A stretch of DNA of 64,000 bases, from contig NZ_QVMG01000008.1 of NCBI RefSeq assembly GCF_010500925.1, positions 97,091 through 161,090 of the forward strand, read 5' to 3'. Within the stretch, counting starts at the first letter, position 1. Every line of letters begins with the position of its first letter. Positions 18,034 to 28,481 of the stretch are shown here, one piece after another. The stretch comes from Parabacteroides sp. 52 (GTDB lineage Bacteria > Bacteroidota > Bacteroidia > Bacteroidales > Tannerellaceae). A program made the position numbers and the translations under genes. The notes beneath the pieces are model-generated. The model ran no database searches, was not told the origin of the DNA, and was given only the letters and a program-made list of their open reading frames with translations.

Positions 18034-20154
18034 ATGATAAAGAGAGATCCTGTTTGTACTCATGTATCTAAAGTGAGAAAAGATTTTATTCATAAGTTCC
18101 CTGGTATACGACAGTTAGCAGAGGATAATCATACGCCGGAATTATTTAAGGAGGCACTGAATGAATTCCTTTCCTCTCAGATCCAGTGGATACAAGATGA
18201 AAGAAAGTATAAAGTATTGAAACGACTTCAACTTTTGATCGCTTTTGATAATCAGACAGTGAACGAACTGTCTACCGGAGAGAATCTTTCTATACAAACA
18301 ATCACTTTTTTGTGGAAATTTCTAAGAGGGACCGTAGAGGATACAGTCTCTGCCGATCTCTTTTTGGATTTGTATAATCAGTTTCTTTTACTTTTTTCTT
18401 CTTCTGAGCAAGAAACATTGGAGCGTTCACGCCTGAAAAGGCAAATGAACCGATGGCCTACTGGAATGGATGAAGAAGTCCGGGAGATCCGACAAAAGAA
18501 TAAAGAACGTATTATACATGGATTAGTTCGACGTATTGAGCGCCGCCATGCTCCCTCTTCCCGCTATCAATTTGTTCCTGCACTCAATTATGAGGAAAAA
18601 TACCAGCAGGTAATAGAGTGGTGGAACTCCAGTCGTTTTCATCTGTCTATGGCAATCAAAAGCCCCGGCGAACTGAATGCTTTTCTGGGCAATACTCTTT
18701 CGGATGAAACGATGCAATTATTGATGCAGGCAAAGAAAAAAGGAATGCCGTTTTTTATAACGCCTTATTATTTATCCCTGCTGAATACGACAGATGAAGG
18801 ATATGATGATGCTTCTATACGTTCCTATATCCTTTATTCGAAGGAACTGGTGGATACGTATGGGCAGATACGAGCCTGGGAAAAAGAAGATGTCGTTGTG
18901 GGCGGAGAGCCGAATGCTGCCGGATGGTTGTTGCCGGAAGGACATAATATTCATCGTCGTTACCCGGAAGTGGCTATTCTTATCCCCGATTCTATGGGGC
19001 GTGCCTGTGGCGGCTTATGTGCTTCTTGCCAGCGCATGTATGATTTTCAGAGTGAGCGTCTGAACTTCGATTTCGATTCACTCCAACCCAAAGAGACATG
19101 GGATAAAAAGTTACGCCGGTTGATGCAATATTTTGAAGAAGATACCCAGCTTCGCGATATCCTGATTACCGGTGGAGATGCTTTTATGAGCCAAAATGCT
19201 ACTTTGCGTAAAATATTGGAGGCTGTTTATAAAATGGCTGTCCGTAAGAGAAAAGCCAATGAGGAACGCAGGTCGGGAAAAAAATATGCCGAATTGCAAC
19301 GCGTCCGCTTAGGCTCTCGCTTGTTGGCTTACCTGCCTATGCGTATCACGGATGAATTGATTGATATCTTGCGTGAATTTAAAGAAAAAGCCTTAACCGT
19401 TGGCATCACCCAGTTTTATATACAAACGCATTTTCAGTCTCCCCTGGAAATAACCCCGGAAGCCAAACGGGCAATAGAGGCGATTCTGGCTGCCGGCTGG
19501 ACGATAACTAATCAGTTGGTCTTTACCGTTGCCGCTTCCCGTCGGGGGCATACAGCTAAACTACGTCAGGCTTTAAATGCGGTTGGCATCGTTTGTTATT
19601 ATACCTTTTCTGTCAAAGGTTTTCAGGAGAACTATACTGTTTTTGCACCGAATAGCCGCTCTTTGCAGGAAGAACATGAGGAAAAGATATTTGGGCAGGT
19701 GCCTTGTGAAAAACGTGAGGAGTTAGAAGCCCTGATAAGGATCAAACGTCCTTTAGGTAAAAATATGCTTCGTTTCCTGAAAGAAAATAATCTGCCTTTT
19801 GCTGCTACCGACCGAAATGTATTAAATCTGCCAGGGATAGGGAAAAGCATGACCTTTCAAACTGTAGGTATTACTGCCGAGGGGAAACGAATCCTCCGCT
19901 TTGACCATGATGCCAGTCGGCACCATAGTCCGATCATAGATAAGATGGGAGAAGTTTTTATTGTAGAGAATAAGTCGATAGCAGCCTACCTGCGGCAACT
20001 CAAACAGATGGGGGAGGATATAAATGAATATCGTTCTATATGGAACTATGGTGAAGGTATAACAGAACCCCGTTTCAGTATGTATGAATATCCGGATTAC
20101 GCTTTTGCGGTGACGGATCAAATAAGTAATCTGCGGATTCAACAGCCTGATTGA
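18034..20154 (+). CDS. KamA-family radical SAM protein (lysine 2,3-aminomutase-like)
   Basis: A 706-residue protein. The radical SAM cluster motif is RACGGLCASCQRMY (Cys at about 325, 329 and 332, CxxxCxxC). DILITGGDAFMSQ and ITQFYIQTHFQSPLEITPEAKRAI match the SAM barrel of lysine 2,3-aminomutase. LPGIGKS near residue 605 resembles the PLP-lysine PGGGGK motif of KamA, though it is shorter. The protein is much longer than KamA (about 415 residues), with roughly 200 extra N-terminal residues of no recognised domain. The substrate is unknown. It stands alone with its own promoter box. Confidence 0.85.
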   Translation: MIKRDPVCTHVSKVRKDFIHKFPGIRQLAEDNHTPELFKEALNEFLSSQIQWIQDERKYKVLKRLQLLIAFDNQTVNELSTGENLSIQTITFLWKFLRGTVEDTVSADLFLDLYNQFLLLFSSSEQETLERSRLKRQMNRWPTGMDEEVREIRQKNKERIIHGLVRRIERRHAPSSRYQFVPALNYEEKYQQVIEWWNSSRFHLSMAIKSPGELNAFLGNTLSDETMQLLMQAKKKGMPFFITPYYLSLLNTTDEGYDDASIRSYILYSKELVDTYGQIRAWEKEDVVVGGEPNAAGWLLPEGHNIHRRYPEVAILIPDSMGRACGGLCASCQRMYDFQSERLNFDFDSLQPKETWDKKLRRLMQYFEEDTQLRDILITGGDAFMSQNATLRKILEAVYKMAVRKRKANEERRSGKKYAELQRVRLGSRLLAYLPMRITDELIDILREFKEKALTVGITQFYIQTHFQSPLEITPEAKRAIEAILAAGWTITNQLVFTVAASRRGHTAKLRQALNAVGIVCYYTFSVKGFQENYTVFAPNSRSLQEEHEEKIFGQVPCEKREELEALIRIKRPLGKNMLRFLKENNLPFAATDRNVLNLPGIGKSMTFQTVGITAEGKRILRFDHDASRHHSPIIDKMGEVFIVENKSIAAYLRQLKQMGEDINEYRSIWNYGEGITEPRFSMYEYPDYAFAVTDQISNLRIQQPD

Positions 20155-20195
20155 AAAACTCTTCCCGTATTATTTAACTTTTGAGTCTATCTGTT

Positions 20196-20203
20196 TATCT
20201 TTG
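20196..20203 (+). promoter_or_regulatory. Bacteroidota -7 promoter box
   Basis: TATCTTTG fits TAnnTTTG. It lies 25 bp before the ATG at 20229, which supports that start over an upstream in-frame codon at 20181. Confidence 0.55.
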
Positions 20204-20228
20204 TCCCTGTCAAATAAAGAAGATACGA

Positions 20229-20762
20229 ATGATACAGAACGAACGCGAAATCAGAAAAGAACTGGTTCTAAATGCTGCCCGTCGCATGATGACAGCCGCC
20301 CGTACGGCCCCTAAAGGTAAAGGCGTTGATATTATAGAAATAGCAATTGTTACCAACGAGGATATAGAACGATTATCCAAAGAGATGATAAACATATCGG
20401 AGGAAACCGGAATGAAGTTTCTCCTGCGTGATGCCGATAACCTGTATAAGGCGGATGCAGTATTGATCCTGGGTACAAGACAAGAGGTGCAAGGATTGAA
20501 CTGTGCTCATTGCGGATATATTACCTGTGCGGAAAAACCGGCTCAGGTGCCATGTGCCATAAACTCAGTAGACTTGGGCATTGCGATTGGCTCTGCTTGT
20601 GCCACAGCCTCGGATATGCGTGTGGATACACGTGTGATGTTTAGTGCAGGTCTGGCAGCTCAACGTCTGGCGATGCTGGGAGAAGCCAAATGTTGTATGG
20701 CTATCCCTATCAGTGCCTCTTCTAAAAATCCTTTCTTTGACCGCAAACCCAAAGAAGCCTGA
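20229..20762 (+). CDS. DUF2148 ferredoxin-domain protein
   Basis: A 177-residue cytoplasmic protein of the DUF2148 family. LNCAHCGYITCAEKPAQVPCAI holds four cysteines spaced like an Fe-S cluster site, followed by GIAIGSACATASDMRVDTRVMFSAG. An N-terminal helical region (RKELVLNAARRMMTAARTAPKGKG) resembles a nitroreductase-like start. The ATG at 20229 is preferred because a -7 box lies only 25 bp upstream. Its stop abuts the stop of the convergent engB gene with no gap. The electron-transfer role suggested by the family name is not proven. Confidence 0.85.
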   Translation: MIQNEREIRKELVLNAARRMMTAARTAPKGKGVDIIEIAIVTNEDIERLSKEMINISEETGMKFLLRDADNLYKADAVLILGTRQEVQGLNCAHCGYITCAEKPAQVPCAINSVDLGIAIGSACATASDMRVDTRVMFSAGLAAQRLAMLGEAKCCMAIPISASSKNPFFDRKPKEA

Positions 20763-21365
20763 TTATTCCGTCAGGCTTTTGTTGATCTCAGCAATATAAT
20801 CCAGTATTTCCTCCCGTCCGTCTCTCTTTTCCGAAGAAGAGAGAAAGATAGGAGGGAGTTCTTCCCATGTTTCTTCTAACTTGGTATGATACACTTTCAT
20901 ATTTTCTTCCAGCCGGGAGTGGCTGAGTTTATCTGTTTTGGTAAAGATAATAGAGAAAGGAATTCCGCTTTCTCCTAACCATTCCATAAATTCCAGGTCG
21001 ATCTTTTGTGGTTCATGTCTGCAGTCCAATAAAACGAAGAGGTTGGTTAATGCCTCGCGCTCCAGGATATAATCCTCGATAATACGTCGGATATTTTCTC
21101 TTCCGGCTTTTCCCCGTTGGGCATAACCATATCCGGGAAGGTCGACAAGGTACCATTCTTCGTTGATGATGAAATGATTGATCAACTGTGTCTTGCCGGG
21201 TTTTTGTGAGGTCATAGCCAATCCTTTCCGGTTGGTTAACATATTGATCAGAGAAGATTTACCTACATTACTTCGTCCGATGAAGGCATATTCGGGCCGG
21301 TTGTCCTGCGGACATTTTTTGACGTCCGTATTACTTATAACAAATTCTGCACTTTTGATGTCCAT
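20763..21365 (-). CDS. engB: Ribosome biogenesis GTPase EngB/YsxC
   Basis: A 200-residue essential GTPase of the TRAFAC class that helps assemble the large ribosomal subunit. Motifs in order are [12 protein letters not shown] (G1), TSQKPGKTQ (G2), VDLPGYGYA (G3) and FTKTDK (G4). The length is typical. It follows the sodium/solute symporter gene by 13 bp on the same strand and converges with the DUF2148 gene. Confidence 0.96.
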   Translation of the reverse strand: MDIKSAEFVISNTDVKKCPQDNRPEYAFIGRSNVGKSSLINMLTNRKGLAMTSQKPGKTQLINHFIINEEWYLVDLPGYGYAQRGKAGRENIRRIIEDYILEREALTNLFVLLDCRHEPQKIDLEFMEWLGESGIPFSIIFTKTDKLSHSRLEENMKVYHTKLEETWEELPPIFLSSSEKRDGREEILDYIAEINKSLTE

Positions 21366-21378
21366 ATGTTTTTTTATT

Positions 21379-22851
21379 TTATTCAGTTGGCACTTGTTCT
21401 AATTCTTTTTGTCCGGTAGCACTTATCCACAGGCCGGTAAAGGTGATAAGTCCATTTACCATAAGCATCTCGTAACCGAACGTATAGTTTGTATATGACT
21501 TAACCAGGTAATCGGTCATGAAACAGATCAGCGGGGAAGCGATACAAATATAAGGAACATATTTATCCCGCGGACGTTTTTGGGTGAAAAGACCGAATAT
21601 GAATAATCCCAATAAGGGGCCATAGGTATAAGAGGCGATCATATAAATAGCATCGATTACACTTCGGCTATTAACCGCTTTAAAAAGCAGGATAATAACT
21701 GCAAATAAGATCGAGATAAGCAAATGAACTTTCAACCGGGTGCGTTTGGCCTGCTTGGCTTCTTCTTTTTCTACGCCCAGGATATCTACGCAGAAGGAGG
21801 TGGTTAATGCCGTAAGGGCAGAGTCGGCACTGCTAAACGCCGCCGCAATGATTCCTATAGTGAAAAAGATAATAATGCTATCCCCTAAAAGGCCTGAAGT
21901 GCAGAACATCGGTAGAATGTCATCATTTAAAACTGGTAATTCTATCTGTTGCTGGGTTGCCAGGCTGATTAATAATACCCCTAACGAGAGAAAGAGAAAA
22001 TTGACAGGGGTAAAGGCAAAACCATAGGTGTACATGTTTTTCTGTGCATCTTTCAGGTTTTTACAAGAAAGATTCTTTTGCATCATATCCTGATCCAGTC
22101 CGGTCATTACGATGGTAATAAAGATCCCGCTGAAAAACTGTTTGGCAAAATGTTGTGTACTGTGCCAATCCTTGAATTCGAAGATACGAAAATGCGGGCT
22201 TGCTGTTAATGTTTCTACCATTCCATCTATATCCAATCCCATCCGGTCTTTCACCTGCCAGATGATAACGATTAACATACCAACCAGGCATATTGCCTGT
22301 AGGGTATCTGTCCAGATAATTGTTTTTATGCCGCTGCGATACGTATAAAGCCATATGAGTAATATACAAAGAAGGGTAGTGACCCAGAATGGAATATGCC
22401 AGGTATTGAATACATAGGTTTGTAATATGAGCACAACCAGATATAAGCGTGCAGCAGCACCTACAATTTTGGATAACAGGAAAAAAGAGGCTCCCGTTTT
22501 ATACCCTCTGTGTCCGATACGACTGTCTAGGTAAGAATAGATGGAGGTCAGTCTCAGTTTATAATAGAGGGGTAGCAGTACTTTGGCGATGATAATATAT
22601 CCGACAAAGAAGCCAAGAACGGTCTGCATGTATGTCATATCAATACTCCGCACCATTCCCGGCACAGAGACAAATGTTACCCCCGATAAAGAAGTACCTA
22701 TCATGCCGATAGAAACAATATACCAGGGCGACTTTCTGTTGCCTAAGAAGAATGCTTCATTGCCCGCATTCTTTCTTCCGGTAATCCACGCAATCAAAAG
22801 TAAAACGCCAAAATAAACCGCAATGATGCATAGGATGATTGAACTGTTCAT
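21379..22851 (-). CDS. Sodium:solute symporter family transporter
   Basis: A 490-residue inner-membrane transporter of the SSS family with about 13 hydrophobic segments. Typical features are [72 protein letters not shown] and [19 protein letters not shown]. The substrate is not readable; close Bacteroidota members are often annotated as sialic acid or other solute carriers. The start is set at MNSSIILC (22851) rather than the longer in-frame MILDF start at 22899, because a -7 box (22872-22879) lies between the two. Confidence 0.9.
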   Translation of the reverse strand: MNSSIILCIIAVYFGVLLLIAWITGRKNAGNEAFFLGNRKSPWYIVSIGMIGTSLSGVTFVSVPGMVRSIDMTYMQTVLGFFVGYIIIAKVLLPLYYKLRLTSIYSYLDSRIGHRGYKTGASFFLLSKIVGAAARLYLVVLILQTYVFNTWHIPFWVTTLLCILLIWLYTYRSGIKTIIWTDTLQAICLVGMLIVIIWQVKDRMGLDIDGMVETLTASPHFRIFEFKDWHSTQHFAKQFFSGIFITIVMTGLDQDMMQKNLSCKNLKDAQKNMYTYGFAFTPVNFLFLSLGVLLISLATQQQIELPVLNDDILPMFCTSGLLGDSIIIFFTIGIIAAAFSSADSALTALTTSFCVDILGVEKEEAKQAKRTRLKVHLLISILFAVIILLFKAVNSRSVIDAIYMIASYTYGPLLGLFIFGLFTQKRPRDKYVPYICIASPLICFMTDYLVKSYTNYTFGYEMLMVNGLITFTGLWISATGQKELEQVPTE

Positions 22852-22871
22852 GTACGCAGTATAATTTTCCG

Positions 22872-22879
22872 CAAAGATA
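22872..22879 (-). promoter_or_regulatory. Bacteroidota -7 promoter box for the symporter gene
   Basis: On the minus strand TATCTTTG fits TAnnTTTG, 20 bp upstream of the ATG at 22851. It implies transcription separate from the upstream SpoIID gene and decides the start codon. Confidence 0.5.
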
Positions 22880-22895
22880 GGAATAAAATCCAGGA

Positions 22896-24215
22896 TCAAT
22901 ATTTTTTGATCAGTACGGTTCCGGGGTAATAGTGTTGCAGTATCTTTTTATAATCATAGTTTTGTGTTGCCATAACAGCGGCACCTATCTGGCAAAGACC
23001 GACCCCGTGTCCCCATCCGGCACCTGTAAGAATGAAACGTCCGGGTATACCCTTTTGTATATCTTCTTTGTCTACGACAAAAGCAGAGCTATACAGGTGA
23101 CTTTCGGACAAGATGCGCCGTATCTCCAACTCTTTACCTAGGATAAATGTTTTTTTCGAACCTACTATTTTCAATTCTGTTATACGTCCGGATGCCCCTC
23201 GTTTAACAGGGATTAAGTCCAGAATAAGTCCAAAGTCTATCCCTTCTGTTTTTTTATGCAGGAGGTTGCCTAACTCCTGTTGGGTATATATTGTTTTCCA
23301 ACGATAAAAATCAATCGTCTCCTGGTCGTAGTTATTGAGTACCTGGTTGAGTATAGCCTTGTCTGTTGTATGGCAAAAAGCCATGGGTGCATTCCGTATC
23401 CATTTGTCTGCTTCCTGCTCTGTTGTGAGATCGGGCAGTTCTCCTTGGGTATTGTCTCGTATGGCGGTGAGGTAGGCGTGAGGTTCGGGCTCCCAGCAAT
23501 GTTCGAACTTTTCAGTGACTCCTCCGCAGCATTTGGAAAAGCGGGTGTCACAAATCATTTGTCCGTCTGTGAGTATTTCTCCCCAGGTCTCTTTCACTGC
23601 TTTTTCCACGACGAGGTTTGAGGAGGGGGCAATGCCCTGGTAGCGTTGGCAGTGATCATCGGCACACACATCAAAAAGGGCATGGTCTTCCCGGTCGTAC
23701 CAGCGGATGAATTTTTTTTCATCCCGGTAGCTACATTCTTTTTTCTCGGCATTGTTCTCCGCATGATGTTTTTTCTCCAACTGGGCCAACAACCAGCTCC
23801 GGGAAATAACAGCATGTGCTTTTAATAATTCGATGGAAGAGGTCGCATTCATTTCGGAAGAGATAACACTGGTCAGATAGACTTCAATATCCACCTCGTT
23901 GATAGCCACAATCCCCTCTTCAGTAGCAAGCAGGTTCAAGGCTCCCTTGAAACGTTGATCTTGCTTTTGTTGCCAATGAAAGTTTTTGCCAATAACCACT
24001 CCTTGTATATCAAAAGTGGCTGTTTGACGTGATGCCGGTTCAAAGAAAAGTTCTTCGTACTGTTTCCCATTGAAACGAATCTTATTGTTGACAAGCAGGA
24101 CACGTTGTTCTCCTTCTAAAAATTCCCCGGTCTCCTTATGTATATATGCTTCGTTGAATATAAAGGAGAGGGTGTTTTCCGTCAGAATGCCAACAGTAAC
24201 AGCAGGTGATCTCAT
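22896..24215 (-). CDS. SpoIID/LytB-domain protein
   Basis: A 439-residue protein of the SpoIID/LytB family, relatives of which are lytic glycosyltransferases acting on peptidoglycan with denuded stems. Diagnostic stretches are EGIVAINEVDIEVYLTSVISSEMNATSSIELLKAHAVISRSWLLAQL (around residues 95-140) and the C-terminal GAGWGHGVGLCQIGAAVMA near 400-418. No signal peptide is apparent, which is unusual if it acts on the cell wall. It starts 4 bp after the OPT transporter gene, so the two are co-transcribed. In a non-sporulating anaerobe the physiological role is unknown. Confidence 0.9.
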   Translation of the reverse strand: MRSPAVTVGILTENTLSFIFNEAYIHKETGEFLEGEQRVLLVNNKIRFNGKQYEELFFEPASRQTATFDIQGVVIGKNFHWQQKQDQRFKGALNLLATEEGIVAINEVDIEVYLTSVISSEMNATSSIELLKAHAVISRSWLLAQLEKKHHAENNAEKKECSYRDEKKFIRWYDREDHALFDVCADDHCQRYQGIAPSSNLVVEKAVKETWGEILTDGQMICDTRFSKCCGGVTEKFEHCWEPEPHAYLTAIRDNTQGELPDLTTEQEADKWIRNAPMAFCHTTDKAILNQVLNNYDQETIDFYRWKTIYTQQELGNLLHKKTEGIDFGLILDLIPVKRGASGRITELKIVGSKKTFILGKELEIRRILSESHLYSSAFVVDKEDIQKGIPGRFILTGAGWGHGVGLCQIGAAVMATQNYDYKKILQHYYPGTVLIKKY

Positions 24216-24219
24216 TGTG

Positions 24220-26223
24220 TTAATCGGTCTTTGGGGTTCGTAGTGAATTTACAGTGAGATAAGCAATGATAGCAATATACATGACGACAGCAAGGATTTC
24301 AGCCCCTTTGCTTTCGAACCAGACTTCATTCAATAGGTTGATGCCTGCAAAACGAAGGGCTGCACTCACTACTCCCATCAAAGCTCCTCCGGCAATGAAA
24401 CCGGATGCAAGAAGGGTGCCTTTTTCTAAGCGTGCGGCATTGACTTTCTGATCTTTACTTCTACTGCCTACATACCAGCTGACAGCTCCCCCGATCAATA
24501 AAGGAGTATTCAGATCCAATGGAATAAACATACCCAAAGCAAAGGCGAGTGCCGGAACTTTCAGGAAGTTCAGGACTATGGCCAGAACAGCACCGATACC
24601 ATATAATATCCAGGGAGCACCTGCTCCACTCATCAAGGGTTCAATCACTGCCGCCATGGCATTGGCTTGCGGGGCAGCCAGTTGTCCGCTGGTGAAACCA
24701 AATGTCTGGTTTAATATCAGGATCACACCTCCCACCGTAGCAGCCGATACGAGGGTACCTAAGAATTTCCAGGTCTGTTGTTTTGCCGGTGTACTTCCCA
24801 GCCAATAACCGATCTTCAGGTCGGTGATAAAACCTCCAGCCATGGAGAGTGCTGTACAGACAACTCCTCCGATAATCAAGGCAGATACCATACCGGTGGT
24901 TCCCTTTAACCCAGCGGCAACTAATATGATAGAGGCTAAGATTAATGTCATCAAGGTCATACCCGATACCGGGTTGCTTCCTACGATAGCAATGGCATTG
25001 GCAGCCACTGTTGTAAACAGAAAAGCGATAATGCCTACCAGTAACAAGGCAATTACTGCATGAAACCAATTATCCAATACCCCGAAATGGAAGAAGAGGT
25101 AAGTCACTATAAGTGTGATAATAATACCTATCGTAATGATTTTCATGGAAAGGTCTCTCTGTGTGCGTACTTCTTCACTTTTAGCCTCCCCTGCTTTGCC
25201 TTTCATCTCCTGAGCAGCCAGTGAGACGGCTCCTTTGATAATACCCCATGATTTGACAATGCCAATTACTCCGGCGGTGGCAATGCCTCCGATACCGATA
25301 TGCCGGGCGTAAGTCGTGAAAAGTTGTTCGGCACTCATGCTGCCTACACTTGCAGTGATTGCACTATTACCCAATGTGAGTACTTCATTGCCAAAATAGG
25401 CAGACATAAAAGGAATAATAATCAACCATACCAGAAAGGAACCGGCACAGATAATAGCAGCATATTTCAATCCGATAATATAACCTAAACCTAAAACGGC
25501 AGCCCCTGTGTTAACCTTAAAAACTACTTTGGCTTTATCTGCCAGCATTTCACCAACTCCCACCATACGGGTCGTAATGGTTTCACTCCACCAACCGAAT
25601 GAGGCGATAATAAAGTCGTATAATCCTCCGATGATACCGGCGAAGATAAGGGGACGAGCTTGGCTGCCTCCTTTTTCCCCGGAAACAAGTACCTGGGTCG
25701 TTGCTGTCGCTTCGGGAAATGGATATTTCCCATGCATGTCGGAAACGAAATATTTGCGGAAGGGGATTAATAACAGAATACCTAATATCCCCCCTAACAA
25801 TGAACTCATAAACACTTCAAAGAAGTTGACCGTTATTTCCGGATATTTGTCTTGCAGGATGTAGAGTGCAGGAAGGGTAAAGATGGCTCCGGCAACAACA
25901 ACACCGCTGCTTGAACCGATCGATTGTATCATAACATTTTCTCCCAGGGAGTTTTTCCGTTTGAAAGCACCGGAAAGTCCGACAGCAATGATCGCTATCG
26001 GAATAGCCGCTTCGAATACTTGTCCTACTTTGAGACCCAGATAGGCGGCTGCCGCACTGAAAATAACAGCCATCACTAATCCCCAGAAAACAGACCATGG
26101 AGTGACCTCTTTGTATTTTTTGTTGGGCGACATAATGGGTTGATACTCTTCTCCTTCTTTCAGTTCGCGATAAGCATTTTCGGGTAATCCGCTTATCTTT
26201 TCTTCGTTGTTCTCAGTTTTCAC
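24220..26223 (-). CDS. OPT family oligopeptide transporter
   Basis: A 667-residue polytopic inner-membrane protein with about 15 hydrophobic segments. The N-terminal MSPNKKYKEVTPWSVFWGLVMAVIFSAAAAYLGLK start and KYPFPEATATTQVL are characteristic of bacterial OPT transporters. These take up oligopeptides or metal-chelate conjugates, probably with protons. Peptide uptake would fit an organism with an S46 dipeptidyl-peptidase. It is the first gene of a two-gene unit with the SpoIID-domain gene. Confidence 0.93.
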   Translation of the reverse strand: MKTENNEEKISGLPENAYRELKEGEEYQPIMSPNKKYKEVTPWSVFWGLVMAVIFSAAAAYLGLKVGQVFEAAIPIAIIAVGLSGAFKRKNSLGENVMIQSIGSSSGVVVAGAIFTLPALYILQDKYPEITVNFFEVFMSSLLGGILGILLLIPFRKYFVSDMHGKYPFPEATATTQVLVSGEKGGSQARPLIFAGIIGGLYDFIIASFGWWSETITTRMVGVGEMLADKAKVVFKVNTGAAVLGLGYIIGLKYAAIICAGSFLVWLIIIPFMSAYFGNEVLTLGNSAITASVGSMSAEQLFTTYARHIGIGGIATAGVIGIVKSWGIIKGAVSLAAQEMKGKAGEAKSEEVRTQRDLSMKIITIGIIITLIVTYLFFHFGVLDNWFHAVIALLLVGIIAFLFTTVAANAIAIVGSNPVSGMTLMTLILASIILVAAGLKGTTGMVSALIIGGVVCTALSMAGGFITDLKIGYWLGSTPAKQQTWKFLGTLVSAATVGGVILILNQTFGFTSGQLAAPQANAMAAVIEPLMSGAGAPWILYGIGAVLAIVLNFLKVPALAFALGMFIPLDLNTPLLIGGAVSWYVGSRSKDQKVNAARLEKGTLLASGFIAGGALMGVVSAALRFAGINLLNEVWFESKGAEILAVVMYIAIIAYLTVNSLRTPKTD

Positions 26224-26406
26224 AATATTAAAATGTTAGATTTTTGGACTTGGATTTGTTTGTGAATCGGGTCACGGACACAAATCTAGGGCAATTAATT
26301 GAAAAATACAAATCAAAATGTCAGGGAAGTCAGCCTCTGTTCTTCTTCCAATATAGAAAGATGAATTAAATCCCTTGTTACTCTTTCCTTTTCCAACTAT
26401 TCTTTT

Positions 26407-26414
26407 TATCTTTG
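26407..26414 (+). promoter_or_regulatory. Bacteroidota -7 promoter box for rpsP
   Basis: TATCTTTG fits TAnnTTTG, 39 bp upstream of the rpsP start. Confidence 0.6.
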
Positions 26415-26453
26415 CACCCGCTAATACAAACAGCTTAAATTAATTATTCAAAC

Positions 26454-27050
26454 ATGGCAACAAAAATCAGATTGCAAAGACACGGTCGTAAAGGGTATGC
26501 TTTTTACCAGATCGTAGTCGCTGACAGCAGGGCTCCACGTGATGGAAAGTTTATTGAAAGGGTAGGTTCTTATAATCCGAACACTAATCCTGCTACAATA
26601 GATTTGAATTTCGAAAGAGCTTTGTATTGGTTACAAGTAGGTGCACAACCTACGGATACCACACGTAACATCCTTTCTCGCGAAGGTGTTTTGTTGAAAA
26701 AACACTTATTGGAAGGTGTGAAGAAAGGTGCTTTTGACGAAGCTGCAGCGGAACAAAAGTTCCAGCTTTGGTTGAAAGACAAACAAGCCGCTACGCAGGC
26801 TGTGAAAGACAAAGATCGTGATGCCGCAAATGCAGCAGCGAAGGCTCGTCTGGAAGCTGAAAAAGAGGCTAACAAAGTGAAAGCAGAAGAAGTAGCTAAG
26901 AAGAAGAAAGCCGAATTAGCCGCTGCTGCTGAAGCACAGGCTGAAGAAGCTGCGGAGGAAGCTCCTGCAGTAGAAGAGGCTCCTGTAGAAGAAGCAGCAC
27001 CTGTTGCTGAAGCTCCTACAGAAGAAGCTCCTGAAGCTAGCGCTGAGTAA
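26454..27050 (+). CDS. rpsP: 30S ribosomal protein S16 with long acidic tail
   Basis: A 198-residue S16. The first 80 or so residues ([39 protein letters not shown] and the following [12 protein letters not shown]) are the conserved ribosomal domain. The remaining 100 or more residues are a low-complexity helical Lys/Ala then Ala/Glu/Pro-rich tail ([21 protein letters not shown]). E. coli S16 has only 82 residues; long tails are usual in Bacteroidota. The gene stands alone between a -7 box and a strong terminator. Confidence 0.97.
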   Translation: MATKIRLQRHGRKGYAFYQIVVADSRAPRDGKFIERVGSYNPNTNPATIDLNFERALYWLQVGAQPTDTTRNILSREGVLLKKHLLEGVKKGAFDEAAAEQKFQLWLKDKQAATQAVKDKDRDAANAAAKARLEAEKEANKVKAEEVAKKKKAELAAAAEAQAEEAAEEAPAVEEAPVEEAAPVAEAPTEEAPEASAE

Positions 27051-27073
27051 TTTGCGTTTTCTCTGAAAAGAAT

Positions 27074-27110
27074 ATGGTTGACAGATGGAAGTCTGTCAAC
27101 CATTTTTTTT
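27074..27110 (+). terminator. Strong Rho-independent terminator of rpsP
   Basis: A perfect 12-bp stem, ATGGTTGACAGA (27074-27085) with TCTGTCAACCAT (27092-27103), is followed at once by eight T residues, 24 bp after the rpsP stop. Confidence 0.95.
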
Positions 27111-27215
27111 GCCTTTATCATTTGCCGGGTTCTATTCGGAGCCCTATCTTTGCCTGTCTGATTAGAGAAACAAACAGGAAAGCTAATAAAATAAACACAG
27201 GATATCCATATAGAG

Positions 27216-28481
27216 ATGAAAACAATAAGTACAATGATTCTATTTTGTAGTTTGGTTTTTTGTTTCTCTGTAAATGCACAGACACCTACACCGGTTTCTT
27301 TGCAAGAGGAAGAGCAGAGGACCGAGAAATTAAGAGATGAAATCTTATTGTTGAAAAAACTAAAGGTCTCCGGTTATATACAGGGACAATATCAATATGG
27401 ACAGGAAGCTGCCTCATTGAAAGTAGGTGGTGCCAATGAAAATCCGGAGAAATCATACAATCGGATCGGTATTCGCCGGGGACGTATTAAATTTCAATAT
27501 GACGAAGGGATAGCCTCTGGCGTGTTTCAGCTTGATCTGACGGAAAACGGAATCCACTTTAAAGATGTTTATCTGAATATAAAGGATCCTTGGTCTCATA
27601 CATCTGCCTTGCGTGTCGGTGTCTTTGACCGTCCTTTTGGGTATGAGATCAGCTACTCTTCTTCCCGTCGCGAATCACCGGAGCGGTCGACGATCTTTCA
27701 AACGCTCTTTCCGGAAGAACGCGATCTGGGGGCAATGTTTATACTTCAACCGCTCCCAACCTCTCCTTTTCACTTCCTAAAGGTCGAAGCCGGCTTATTT
27801 GCCGGAAACGGAATCAAAAAAGATACGGACAGCAAAAAAGACTTCATCGGTCATTTTTCTGCGGCAAAAACGATTGGTAAAAATAGTGCCTGGGGAGCGG
27901 GTCTTTCTTATTATAACGGATCGGTGTATCAAGGCACTGAGAATGTGTATAAAATGCAAGGCCGGAAGTTTGTATTGGATGCGGATCCAGGTCATAAAGG
28001 AGGATTTGCCAAACGGGAATATATCGGTTTGCATGCCCGTTTATCCTTGACAAATAGTTGGGGGAAGACAGAGGTGCGCGGGGAGTATTTGTTTGGTCAA
28101 CAGCCGGGAACTCTTTCCGGCAGTAAGAGTCCGAATGCTTCTTCATTGCCTGAAGCGGATGTGTATATACGGGATTTCCGTGGAGGATATCTTCTTCTGG
28201 TACAGGATATCGGCAAACTCCCCTTTTCTGCGGTCCTAAAATATGATTGGTATGATCCGAATACGGATGTTTCCGGTAACGATATCGGTCTGAATGAAAC
28301 GACATCAACGGATTTGTCAATGCATACGATCGGTGGGGGAATCCTTTGGTATATATATACGAATCTCCGTCTACAAGCTTATTATGAGATAAATAAAAAT
28401 GAAAAAACGTCTCAGATAGAAAGGTATAAAGGAGATGTGAAGGACAATGTCTTTACGCTGCGTCTGCAATACAAGTTTTAA
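27216..28481 (+). CDS. Phosphate-selective porin O/P-like outer-membrane protein
   Basis: A 421-residue porin. A signal peptide (MKTISTMILFCSLVFCFSVNA) precedes a short coiled coil (EEEQRTEKLRDEILLLKKL) typical of trimeric OprP/OprO-type porins. The barrel follows: SGYIQGQYQYGQ, RRGRIKFQYDEG, LRVGVFDRPFGYEISYSSSRRE, and a C-terminal strand ending in Phe (VFTLRLQYKF). The loop EISYSSSRRESPERS is characteristic of this family. Specificity for phosphate is family-level inference. Its stop overlaps the convergent FeoB-associated gene by 4 bp. Confidence 0.9.
   Translation: MKTISTMILFCSLVFCFSVNAQTPTPVSLQEEEQRTEKLRDEILLLKKLKVSGYIQGQYQYGQEAASLKVGGANENPEKSYNRIGIRRGRIKFQYDEGIASGVFQLDLTENGIHFKDVYLNIKDPWSHTSALRVGVFDRPFGYEISYSSSRRESPERSTIFQTLFPEERDLGAMFILQPLPTSPFHFLKVEAGLFAGNGIKKDTDSKKDFIGHFSAAKTIGKNSAWGAGLSYYNGSVYQGTENVYKMQGRKFVLDADPGHKGGFAKREYIGLHARLSLTNSWGKTEVRGEYLFGQQPGTLSGSKSPNASSLPEADVYIRDFRGGYLLLVQDIGKLPFSAVLKYDWYDPNTDVSGNDIGLNETTSTDLSMHTIGGGILWYIYTNLRLQAYYEINKNEKTSQIERYKGDVKDNVFTLRLQYKF

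Noticed and set aside
20181..20228. Upstream start for the DUF2148 gene at 20181
   Set aside because: A -7 box at 20196-20203 lies within that extension, so the ATG at 20229 is preferred.
22851..22899. Longer start for the sodium/solute symporter at 22899
   Set aside because: The extra 16 residues are unlike the family, overlap the SpoIID stop, and contain a TAnnTTTG promoter box that would lie inside the coding region.
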